A stretch of DNA of 64,000 nucleotides from Coptis chinensis (Eukaryota > Streptophyta > Magnoliopsida > Ranunculales > Ranunculaceae), in NCBI GenBank assembly GCA_015680905.1, contig CM027381.1, positions 86,143,501 to 86,207,500 on the forward strand, written 5' to 3'. How positions within the stretch are numbered: the stretch's first letter is position 1; each line of letters opens with the position of its first letter. The notes under the pieces were generated by a model. The model was not told the DNA's origin. It saw nothing but the letters and a program-made list of their open reading frames with translations, and did not search any database. Shown here piece after piece: positions 35,285-46,485 of the stretch. A program made the position numbers and the translations under genes.

Positions 35285-38200
35285 GCTTTCGTAATATTAA
35301 ATGATACAGATATGCGGTGATTCTCCTGTTGGGACTCGAACTATATCTTAATATCGCTTCTGTGTAGAGTGCACAATTTTTCTTTATGCACTTTCTTCTT
35401 CTTGTTGGCGCAGTGTTTTGGTTCACAACGGCGGGGAGCATGGTGGACGCTATTGTGCTTTTATCAGGCCAAATCTCTCTCACCAGTGGTATGTAGCATA
35501 TTTTTGATACTTTATTCAATCATCTTTGCAGATTCTTTCCAGCTTTGAGGTGATGTACAACTACTTATATGAAACAGGCAGCGGCTTAGAATGCTCATGT
35601 TTTTGGTATAATAAGTAATATTATTCTCATTTTGCTTCTCTGTGTTGTGTATTTATGTTCATGTTTAAATAAAATTTTCCTTCACTTTTAAATGTTGTTG
35701 CATTTTATTTTTATCTTATAGATTTCTTGTCTTTTTATGCAATCACATACCAGTGCATGTGTACAGTTTCTTTTTTGTATTTTCACAATAGGTTGATGAT
35801 GAATTGGTAACAAAAGAAGATATGATAAGAGCATTAGAGGAACAATATGGTGGGGAGGAGGAGGTATTTCTATTAAATTTGATATTTTTTAATCGGTTTC
35901 TACTGTTAATGCTTGTGGTCATCGATTACTTTTTGTATTCTTCCCTAGCTAAATATGTTCTTTTTATGTCCAACAGCTACCTCAGACGAATGGGTTCAAC
36001 AGCACTCCATTTAAACTTACAAAATACTCGAATGCTTACATGCTTGTCTATATACGCAAAAGTGACGTAGAAAAAGTAATCTGTAATGCAGATGTACAAG
36101 GCATTGTTAAACCCGTGCGGGTAAGATTCATATTGCATACCATTGACTGAAATCTCAAATTTATATTTTCTTTTAGAAGGCTGAACTGAGCACATGCATT
36201 GCCATCTTACAGTTAAGGTTGAAGAAAGAACACGAAGAGAATGAATACAAGAAAAAGGAGGCTCAGATGCATACTATTATAAAGGTTTAGACTTGCCTTG
36301 GTTTCAGGAGTAATTGTAGTTTGTAGAAAAAGAATTGTGTATATTAAATGAATTACTTGTTAATATTTTGACAATTACTAGGCGTGATACTTTATTGCAG
36401 GTTGCACGGAATGAGGACTTTGTCGAACAGGTCGGAAGAGATATTTATTTTGATCTCGTGGATCATGATAAAGTCCATTGTTTCCATATGCCGAACCAGA
36501 CACCTTTCAGTAATTTCAAAGTACTGCGTCTGTTTTCGAGAGTTTGACATTTTTTAATCTATAGTGCTTCACTATTTCACAGTTTGTAGTAAGTTTTTTT
36601 TATTTTGTTTTTATTTTTATTTTTCAGAGATGCAATCTAGGGAGGACTTTACTGCAAGTAGAAGTTTTGATTCTAAAAAGAAGTTGAAGTTTTCCTTGCT
36701 TTTCAGGCCACTAAAGACTATAAATAAACTTGTAGGCATTCGCCAAATTGTTGGTTGGTTTATTAAACTGTGTGTTTGTGAGAAGGAAGAGTTTCTCCTA
36801 TTGTGAGCGTAGATTATTAACCGAGCGTAGATTATTATCCGTGTGATTACCAGTTACATAGAAGACCTTGTCATCCCCTTCTTCAAGATTGTGAGTATCA
36901 AGTCTCATAGTTGCTCACAACAATTATAGTGCAGTGTTGATAAAACCATACATTTCCCTAGTTAAAACGCACATTTTCTACCAGTTTAGTTTTTCAATGG
37001 CCAATTGCCACATTCAACCACTCTCACAGCATGCAACTTTGAGTCCATAACCTTCTTAAGAACCTGATATGCATATGCATGTCCCCACTAGGGTAATTAA
37101 ACTGGGACTAAATCAACTTAAGAGATATGTGGAGTGCAGGGGAATCACTGTGTCCAGCAATAGTACACATGAAGAACAGTAGAGTTTTTGTAACATAGAG
37201 TAGTTTGGTGGGTATTCACGAAGCATCCACCAGACTAGGTACACTGGGAAGCTCCTTTTTTTTTTTTTTGGAACAGCACAAGTTAGAGAGGGGGAACCGA
37301 TACACATAGGATGATGTTCCGTTCACTCCATATAATCACTGATTTTTCTTTTGTGGATCTATTTCTTTTAGGTTTTAATTAGAGATTTACTTGTAATAAC
37401 AACATATTGAAACGAAAGAAAAAGAACAATAATATTAGACTGAGTAACTAATTTTCTAGTGGTTTGTAGGGAAACGTGGCGAAGGAATTTGGTATACCAG
37501 TAAAGTTTCAAGAGGTTTTGGCTGTGGACAAAACGCCAAAATCTTACATATCGTCCACATCGGCAGTTGACGCCTGAGGAAGAGACACAATCTGTAACTT
37601 CCCTTCATTTTAATGCTTGGATTCAGATATGGTAAGACATTTATAGCTCAAGTATTGTAATTTTATTTTCTTGCATTGCAGGTTGGACAATTGAAGGAAG
37701 TATCAAATAAGGCTCACAATGGGGACTTAAAGCTGTTCCTAGAAGTAGAAGTTGGGCCGGTAATGGTTATTACCAGTTACGGAGTCGATTCTTAATTTTT
37801 GAGTATCCAACTCAAAGCCAGTTGGTTATGAGTGGAGTGGCCCCAGGGTTTATAAGTTGTAATCAAGGATTTAATTGTCTGCGCCTTCATGCATTTTCTA
37901 GGACTATGTGGATCTTAAACTTGTTTTACATGCCCTGGAACTCGTCTGTGTTGCCTGCCTTACTGATTTTCTTCATTACCTTGCAGGATTTGCATCCTAT
38001 TCAGCTCCCTGAAACGACCAAAGAAGATATTCTAATATTTTTTAAACTTTATGACCCTATAAAAGAAGAACTGATGTAAGTTATTTTTACTTACCCCTTT
38101 TCCACATTGTCACCCGGTATCAACGTTATATTATTAGACTAGCAGTTTTCCTATGGGAGAGGAAGATGGAGAAGGATGGAAAAGATGAGGACAGAAGGAA

Positions 38201-38415
38201 GATGGAGGATGGGAGAGGAAGATGGAGAAGGAGGAGTGGAAAAGATGAGGATTTCATTTAAACCAACCAAGTTGGTTTTGTCCCATAAGCCCCCTTCTCC
38301 CAAAATGTTAGTGGTAGTCCGGATTAGACTTTTTTCGTCTACTGATTGGATGGAGAAAAAAAGAGAAAAGGCTATTGATTTCCATTTGTCTTTTTTTGAA
38401 GGTTTGGTAGTTTGA

Positions 38416-39480
38416 AATTTGACAATTTAAAATGGCTGGGTCTACTCAACAAATAGCTGGGTTCGTTAGATTGTATTAAAATGAAAAAAGAACAAAAGAA
38501 TGGTGTGAGTGGATTGTGACAAGTTCACATCTCACTCAGAATCAGCACTAGGTCTTTACAAAGATTCAAAAAAGTGCAAAACACTATCTAAATCTATAGT
38601 AGGTACTCGCAGGATGCTCCCATCTTGTAATCCATGAAGGTCTACCAAGATATGTTCTTCCCATGTTGTCTGTAAGTGTGACTCCCTTTCTGGCAGCAGC
38701 ATCAGCAGAGAAGTTTGCTTCTCTCCAAATTGAAGTGATGACAAACTTTTGTAGCATATTTTGGACATGTTTCCATCTGTGCATCAAGGCCCATGGCAGC
38801 TGTGACGATCCAAAAGCCTGGACTGTTGCTTCAGAGTCTGTTTCAACCCAAATGTCAGACCATCCCTTAGTGGCTGCCAGTTCAAGGGCTTCAATGATTG
38901 CCAAACACTCAGCCCAGTAACTCGTAGTCACTCCCACTGCCCTGCAGTAAGTTAAGAGAAAATCTCCGTTCTGATCTCTGAAAGTAGATCCAATCCCGGC
39001 AAGTCCTGGATTACCCCTAGATGCCCCATCAGTGTTGACTTTGATGGTTGGAGCATTTGGTGCAACCCAGTTAACACTCTCTATTCGGGGAGCAGTTCTT
39101 AGTTTCCCTTGAATGCCCCAATCGCTGAGAATTTGAGTGTCTTCTGAGTACATGACAGCCTTGGATAAGTGAGAAGAACAATGAATTTGTCTTCTGACTT
39201 GTCTAAGGCATTTTAAGATGTCTGGCTTCTTGTCTTCAAACACAACCATGTTCCTATGTTTCCAAATGATGGTCATAGTGCCCACCACTGCCAAGGTCCA
39301 TAGTTGTTTGATTAGTGGACTTCTGAACTGAGAGAGTTTGATGGCATCATTTAACTTGTTGAAATTTCCTCTCATCTTAAACTTTTGTCTGAGCCAGCTC
39401 CATATCTGTAATGAGAAGGAGCATTCCCATATAAGGTGAGAATTTGTTTCTTCATTATTTCCACAAATAGAACTTTATCT
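38416..39480 (-). mobile_element. 5'-truncated LINE with intact zf-RVT and RNase H region
   Basis: On the minus strand 39474-38584 encodes SSICGNNEETNSHLIWECSF (zinc-binding zf-RVT) and then a plant LINE RNase H domain with all four acidic residues in context: VNTDGASRGNPG, AECLAIIEAL, ETDSEATVQ and NFSADAAARKG. The frame is open for about 297 codons to the stop at 38584; the tail to about 38416 resembles a LINE 3' UTR. It is truncated at about 39480, before the reverse transcriptase. It sits in an intron of the UBP relic, in antisense, at the place of a missing exon. The fragment at 1-446 carries the segment just before zf-RVT of a similar LINE. Confidence 0.85.
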
Positions 39481-39999
39481 TGGTACTTGGGTTAATCCGT
39501 TAATGTGCATTTTATTGCTATTGTAAAAGTTTTCTTTTTTTTAGTAGATGTGAAATTCTCTGAACCAACTTTCTTTATATGTTTTTTAGGAATTAAAGTT
39601 TGAGCCAAGTGTCATGTGTGAACCTATCCACAATAAGCTAACTTTTCGAGCTAACCAGGTATGTAGTATGCATGTGCATTTTGTTGGAAAAGTATGAGCT
39701 GCATAAAAAGTCAGGTGGTATCTGCCGTCATTGTTAATTTTTTTGCTATCCTTTACTTTCTGGTTGTTTTTTACAGCTTGGAGATGGGGACATTTTCTGT
39801 TTTCAGAAATCCCCTCCAGTTCAGTGTCTGCAACAGTGCCGCTATCCAGATGTCCCTTCATTTTTTGAATATGTGCATAATCGCCTGGTATGGTTGAGTT
39901 TGTTTTGAGATTTCATTTTTAAGATTAGTATATAAATATGGTGCATCATGCTCTTCTCTCATTAAGGCAATTTACTGTGTGATGGTTTTTAGTGAATAC

Positions 40000-40384
40000 T
40001 GTTACAAACCCTTCTTTTGAGTCCTAATTGGTTTATGTATTACTAGAGATTTCCTAAATATTTCTTGATTTCTATTTTTATGTTTTTAGCATAGGTTATT
40101 TTTAGGTTTATTTTTAGTTCCGAAAATTACATATTTAGTTTCTAAAATTGAATTAGAAGCCTAGCTTCTAAATTCATTGGTTCCTTAGCTATATATATTG
40201 AGTTGTATGCCTTTGGCCATACTTGGTTGATTGATAATAAACTTTGTGTTTGTGTGAGAAAGGTTTTCTCTCTTCGTGTGTGTGTATTCGTTTAATAAAT
40301 TGCAGGGCTTCTTTTGTGATTCCCTTCTCAATTTTGTGGGTTTCAAGTCTGGTTGTCGCTGCACAACAACCGTAGTGGCGCACA
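40000..40384. mobile_element. Possible solo LTR or TRIM in an intron of copy A
   Basis: Starts TGTTACAAACCC, has a TATATATAT-rich core and AATAAAC, and ends GTGGCGCACA. This resembles Copia-type LTRs in layout, but I found no matching 5-bp target duplication, so the limits are uncertain. Confidence 0.35.
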
Positions 40385-43300
40385 AGTAATTAGTTCGTGA
40401 TTCTTCAGCATCACGTTCATATCTTTATTGCACATAAGTGCATCACTTTGTTTTTAAGTTGATAAGGTATAGGTGTTAGCTATTAAATTTGCATGGCTTC
40501 CCGCGTGAATTTTGTTTTATGTAGTGCTCGATTCTGGTTATTTACATAACTACTAAAAACATGATATTCACATTTTTCGTAGAATATATCATATATGGGT
40601 TGTGAAATATAGGCATGGGCAACAGTGGCACGTCATTGAAAAAGAAACGGCTTGCTGAATTTCCCTCAGTAGTTCTGAACTGTGATTTTGTTATTGAAGT
40701 TTCATTCAGTATTCTCTTGACGTTTCATTATTGAAGTTACATTAAGTAACTCTGTAGTCGATTACTAGTCTTTGTTGAGGAGATTTTGAAGAAATTGGTA
40801 ACTGGGGATTCAGAGTGCAGGATTTGTTCTGTTGACCTAAAGTTTGATTAAGCAGAGGATTAGTGCGTTGATGAGATATTGTTTTGTACTACATAAATGA
40901 TAATTAGTGGCACAATGACGAGTTGATTCTGAGCTTCCACAATGTTGGTTAAGCACTTAATGTCACTTATAAGCATAACACATTGAATGGATTCTGTATT
41001 CATTTATTTTCAAAGAAGTGTTCTTAGGCTGTCCATACATATTTTAAGCATAATACACTTGATGTTTCTTTCCTAGGTTGTCCATTTCCAATCACTTGCG
41101 AAACCAAAGGAGGATGCTTTTTGTTTACAGCTGTAAGCAACTTACATTCCTACTGTTGTCATTATTATGGTCTGAAAATGTAATGTTTTTGGTTACATAT
41201 TTTATTCAATGTGTTCAAACCCATTGTCCTTTTCCAGATCAAATATTTTCAATTATGATGAGGTGGTGGAAAGTGTTGCTCGCCAACTTCTTGTTGATGT
41301 TTCATCAAAAATCAGGCTTACACCTCACAATTGTTACTCTCAGCAACCTGAACCAATTCCTATTAGGTACAGGGGTGCGGATCATTTGTCTGATATGCTG
41401 GTCCAGAACAACCAGGTGATACATCTATTAGTCTGGATTTCTGAGGCTGTCTGGATAACTGTTTTGTTTGAAAACTTATGTTGTGCACGACTGAACAAAT
41501 CTTGATGCACTCCATCCACACAGACTGCTCATTTATTGTACTACGAAGTATTGGACATTCCTCTACCAGAACTGGAATGCTTAAAAACGCTGGAGGTGTC
41601 CTTTCACCATGCGACAAAAAAAGAAGTAAGTATACGCACAATTGGCAGAACCTGGCTTGTTTATGTTTATTGTTCATTTAGTATGCCTGATCCTGGCACA
41701 TTTTCAGGTTGTGAAACACTGTATTACACTTCCAGAACATAGCACTGTGGCAGACCTGATAAGTGACCTAAAAAGAAAGGTAATTATTGCTACTGTTAAC
41801 TTTCGATCATCCAACCCAAAAACAATTGGCAATGAGTGGAGCTGCCTGAGGAGCATATATTCATATGTATTCTCCTGCGAAGCTTAAAATTCCCTACGTC
41901 GGATCATATATGCTATGTTCTCGTCCTTGTAGGTGGTAGGGATGAGATAGATTTCCTGAATGCATGTTTTATGCTATCTTCTCATCCTACTAGATTCTTA
42001 CTTGAAAGTTCTATGGTTCGCTTACACTATGCTTAATTTCTGTTTATTCATCATTTCCCCTCCTTATTTCCTGAGCTACCTAGAAACATCTTGATTGAAT
42101 TGCAAGTCAGGTATCCTGGTTGGTATTTTGTAACAGGTTGAGTTGTCTCATCCTAATGTGGAGCTTCGATTGCTCGAAGTTTTCTATCATAAAATCTATA
42201 AGGTTTGGAAACTTTTTATTTCAATTATTGTTGGTAATGTGCACACTGCCCATGTCATCTGAGAGCACAATTTTGCGAATGAAATCTTGCAGATTTTTCA
42301 AACTAGTGAAACGATTGAGAATATAAATGACCAGAACTGGACATTACGTGCAGAGGAGGCAAGTTATATTTTCTCCGTCGAACACCAAAATTTGTTAGCA
42401 GTCAATATGAGTCTTCAAACCCATATTGAGATATACGATTAATGCCACAAGGAGTGGGCTTACAAATTGCTCTGCCAGTGAAATTGTTTGATTGTCCGTT
42501 TATGTCATGCCACAGATTCCAGAGGAAGAGAAAAACTGTGGTACTCATGATCACATAATTCATGTTTACCATTTCACCAAAGACACCTCTCAGAATCAGA
42601 TGGTAAGTTTAAATATCAAGCACAACTTGAGTTCGGATAGGTACTTGTACACTTAAAATTTCTACTTTTTGGATGCTCTTGTTTTGAAATCTTGTAATGT
42701 GTCAACCAGCTGGTTCAGAATTTTTGCAAACCATTTTTGTTGGTCATTCATGATGGCGAGACTTTAGCTGATGTTAAAGTGCGTATTCAAAAGAAATTGC
42801 GAGTCCCAGTTCCAGACTTGTGCAAGGTATTTTTCTCCTGCATACTATTTATAAACAGTTAGAGACCTTAATTCAGTCTAAGTTCTACTCTGATGAATAC
42901 AAACTAAACATACATGCGTGCACATTCACAGCTTTCTATTGGCCTTTTTTTATATTGGCATTGGTATTGGTATGGACTTCTACAGTGTACGAGTATATGC
43001 AATTTATTCTGAATTTAAAGCAAATTCTTTTGGTCAGTGGAAGTTTGTATATATCTCATTGGGTCGGGCCGAGTACCTCCAGGACACAGACATTGTGTCT
43101 ACCCGTTTTCAGGTCTCTCTACCTGAACTTAATATTTTTACTTATATACTTTTCTTTCCATATAAATTGACATTTTTTGGTATGTAATGACAAATGCTTC
43201 TGTTTGCATTGTTTCACCCACAGAGAAGAGAACTTTTTGCTCCATGGGAGCAGTATCTTGGGTTGGAGCACTCTGATATTGCTCCAAACGGGCTTCATGC

Positions 43301-43891
43301 AGCTAATCAGGTTCAAACTTTAAACTATTAGGTTTTAGCAGAGAAGCTTGCTTTGTGACTTTGTACATAGCGCATTATTCTTGTGTGACGATTAAGACCC
43401 AATTTGATCCATTATGCGGATATTTGCCATTTAGTGCCTTTTATCATATAAACGATTTATTTTTTTTAATTGCCAAATATGACGAGAGTTTTTTTTCCCG
43501 TCGTGGAATTTTGCCAAATCCCATATTGCTAAAAAGGGTATAGAAAATACCCAGCAAAGGTTTCTCTTTGTCAGTCGAACAAGACGAACATTGACAAGTG
43601 GGTCTTAAATTGTTTCAACTTGACTTCATCCGAAGAGTTTGCTACTAGAAGATTTTTTGTCAGGGATGTGTTGGTCAGTTGCTTGATCAATAACTCCTTG
43701 TAGTCTACAAATCTTGAGTTCCTACTACTTCCCCTTTTCCCAACAGTTTCAAGAACGTAGGTTTGTGAGTTGATGAAGATTTGTTTGTTGATCCTTATTC
43801 TTTTTCGGAGGTTCTACTGTGTTCAGTTTGTATGAAGGTAGATGCATTTTCAATGTTTTGATTTCCTGTTGATTGTTGATTGTTGTGATAG

Positions 43892-45367
43892 GTCAAGAGT
43901 GCTCCGGTACTATGCAGAATCATCCTGCTGTTGATCTTCCATCATCAAAATTCACTTGGACTATTAGAAACTTCTCTAGGTTGAACATGAAGAAGCATTA
44001 TTCTGAGTCTTTTCAAGTCGGCAGTTATAAATGGTATACTAACTGCTCTCCTTTGTTTGATTTCTTTTGCAATCCTAGAGCTATTTGATATAATCAGCTC
44101 TTTTTAGTCTCTGACCATTGTGTGTTTTTGATAGGCGACTGTTGATTTATCCTAAGGGGAACAATGTAGATTATTTGTCAATGTACTTAGAAGTAGCACA
44201 TGCACCTGATTCGCCTTGTGGTTGGAGTAGAAGTGCCCAGTTCAATTTGTCAGTGGTTAATCAAGTATACAGTAAATACACTGTGCAAAACGGTTTGAAA
44301 TTTCCCCCCTGCTCTGCATCTCTTTCTTCCGAAAAACTCTGTACGGGTATATGTACCCTTCTATAATTATGTAATTGGTGAATGAATATTTGTTAGAATA
44401 AATTGTTAATTTAGTACTGCCGCCGTTTTTTTCAATAGCTATTATAGACTGCGAAGTAGTTGTAGTCTGCAATTAATGCATATTGTTTCCCAACCTTGGT
44501 ACATTTCCATTTTTTTTTTGTGAAATCACGTAATACACAACTTATTTTCATCTGCAGTAACATTACCTTGTCCTTAACAAATTGAGTCCTTAATCTTCAT
44601 CCAGACACACAACACACATTTAATCTACGAGAGAGTGATTGGGGATTCACATCATTCATGCCTCTCAATAATCTGTGTGACCCTAGTAGAGGGTTTCTTG
44701 TGGATGATACTTTGATTTTTGGGGCGGAGGTAGACGTTAGTGAGGTTGTGGAAGGTAAGTATTTCTCTGAGTCATATACAAACTTTTAATCTGAAACGTG
44801 ATTAAGGAATAATAAATATAGTGTTTCTGGAGTCATAACAAATGAAGCTGCGGACTACTTTGCATCCCTTTAATTTACAACTCTACTGAAGAGAAGCTGG
44901 TTCATAACCCCCCCCCCCACACCCCAAGATACACTCTATGGTGTATAATGATATGATAGAGACAGTGCACATTTGTTTTGTTAACTAATACTTGTGGCAG
45001 TCTGCCTATAGCCAAAAACGATGAATATATTCTCATCGAAGAGTTGAATTTGTGAATCGGTCGAGTTTTACTTTAAGGTTTTGATTTGCTGTCATTTTTT
45101 TGATTGTTGATAAGCTCAAGCAGGCACTGTGGTCATTCAGCAGAATAAAGAGGGTGTACCTGAAGCTGGGCCGAGTAACAGTGCAACTCAGCAGGGCAGA
45201 CTTTCATCATGTGCGATATGTTTGGATGCTCCAATAGAGGGGGCTTGCATCCCTTGTGGTCATATGCCTGGATGCATGTCTTGTTTGAGCAATATTTAAG
45301 TTAACTCCTGGGGTTGCCCAATTTGTCGTGCCAAGATACAGAAGGTTGTGAGGATCTACACTGTTTA
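43892..45367 (+). pseudogene. MATH domain joined to XBAT34/35-like RING tail (copy A), in-frame TAA in RING
   Basis: Exons 43892-44033, 44135-44292 and 44605-44754 encode a complete MATH domain closest to UBP12/13: FTWTIRNFSRLN, YKWRLLIYPKGNNVDYLSMY, GWSRSAQFNLSVVNQVYSKY, TFNLRESDWGFTSFMPL. The fourth exon 45124-45367 encodes the C-terminus of an XBAT34/35-like E3: EAGPSNSATQQG and the RING finger CAICLDAPIEGACIPCGHMP GCMSCL, then, after TAA at 45297-45299, WGCPICRAKIQKVVRIYTV and the normal stop. All four exons join in phase (G|GC at the MATH-RING junction). The stop removes the last Cys pair of the RING. In UBP12/13 MATH is N-terminal, so here it either belongs to the 5' end of a third, truncated UBP copy or has been relocated. 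Exon 43224-43310 ends in phase 0 while 43892 needs phase 1, so direct splicing from the UBP part would shift the frame. Confidence 0.85.
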
Positions 45368-46141
45368 AGCGGTCCTTTAAGCTATGCCATATGCTGAAGC
45401 AGGTTCTTGAGTATTGTAGACGCACCTTAGTCAATCACAGACACCGGTGTATCTCTACCCTATATATTATATATGATAGCCGGTTGGAACCACATTTCTC
45501 AACCGAATATGCTATTTCTAATCTCTCATGTTTTACAATTTAGAAACACATTCCTCAATTATTATAGTAAGATCCCTCCGTTTTAAGTAATTTATAAAAA
45601 AAACTCTCTCACCTCACTAAAAAAATTAGAATTAGTTTTCATATTATTTAAAATAATTTAGAAAACCTCCTTCACATCACTGAAATTATAATCAACACCT
45701 TCTAATGTTTTTATATTATTTTTTAAAGATGTTAAGAGCGACAGGTTTATGCGTAACACGGTACGCATACTTGTATATATATATATATAGATAGATAGAA
45801 TCATAGAAAGCATGAGAGATGTAACAATATGATGTATAGGCTCTTAGTTCTCAGCATATATATGAAAAATACTGATTGAATTAGTTAATACTTGATTATG
45901 CAACTAAAGAAATATGTCCTTCATAAAGTGATGCTCATTTTCATTTCACTTGTTCTCTTCCAAAACTTTAAAAATTGTACTTGGGTTTTGTTTTGTTTTC
46001 TGCAACTCTAGACAGACTTTTGGTTGATAGCAATGAAAATTTAGTTATCAATTTTCCATGCTCTCATAGTTGAAGACAAATTCAGTAGATTTTCAATTAG
46101 CTTCTTTATCAGGTCATCACCATTTCACAATTAATCCCGTA
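45368..46141. other. Intergenic, no gene seen
   Basis: AT-rich sequence with a short TA and TAGA microsatellite at 45775-45799. No gene. Confidence 0.5.
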
Positions 46142-46485
46142 TAAGAGCATTTGCAATGCAAGTCATAACTTTCACCCCCTCTATCACCGCCACCTCCTCA
46201 CTTTTCACCCCCTCTATCACCAACCCGGTGATAAACAAGGTGAAGCTGTGCAATGCAAAGGTGATAAAAAACATCTCGGACGGGATGTTAGATTCCGTCT
46301 GGAGTTTTTATACGAGACGGAATGTAACATCCCGCCCGATATTTTATAACGAGAGGCGGGATGTAACATCCCGCCTCGATGGCTCAATACCAACAGACTT
46401 AACAGCTCCATTTTCACTTCATTTCCACCAAAATTCGATTTTGTAGCCTCCATTCACAACCTTTGAACACAAATTTCCATTCATA

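Larger units (their letters stand above)
35285..43310 (+). pseudogene. UBP12/13-like deubiquitinase relic, copy A (end of USP domain plus full C-terminal half)
   Basis: Exons recognised, all with AG and GT or GC borders: 35414-35488, 35792-35863, 35977-36120, 36213-36284, 36401-36520, 37470-37600 region, 37682-37759, 37984-38075 region, 39590-39658, 39777-39887, 41077-41132, 41238-41415, 41524-41625, 41708-41779, 42137-42202, 42293-42358, 42516-42602, 42710-42826, 43038-43112, 43224-43310. Translations follow UBP12/13 (USP7-like) after the catalytic domain: TKEDMIRALEEQYGGEE, YSNAYMLVYIRKSD, DIYFDLVDHDKV, CYSQQPEPIPIRYRG, YYEVLDIPLPEL, TIENINDQNWTLRAEE, WEQYLGLEH. No MATH or catalytic Cys exons lie upstream; weak homology may reach back to about 35285. 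Lesions: the catalytic His of GGHY is Arg (GGRYCAFIRP); one extra base near 37511 leads to TGA at 37575-37577; one expected exon after EEL is absent where a LINE sits (38416-39480); the last UBP exon was not found. In plants UBP12/13 regulate flowering, light and hormone signalling; this copy cannot be a deubiquitinase. Confidence 0.9.

Noticed and set aside
35277-35519. 80-residue minus-strand ORF
   Set aside because: It is antisense to the end of the USP domain of copy A, which has clear family similarity on the plus strand.
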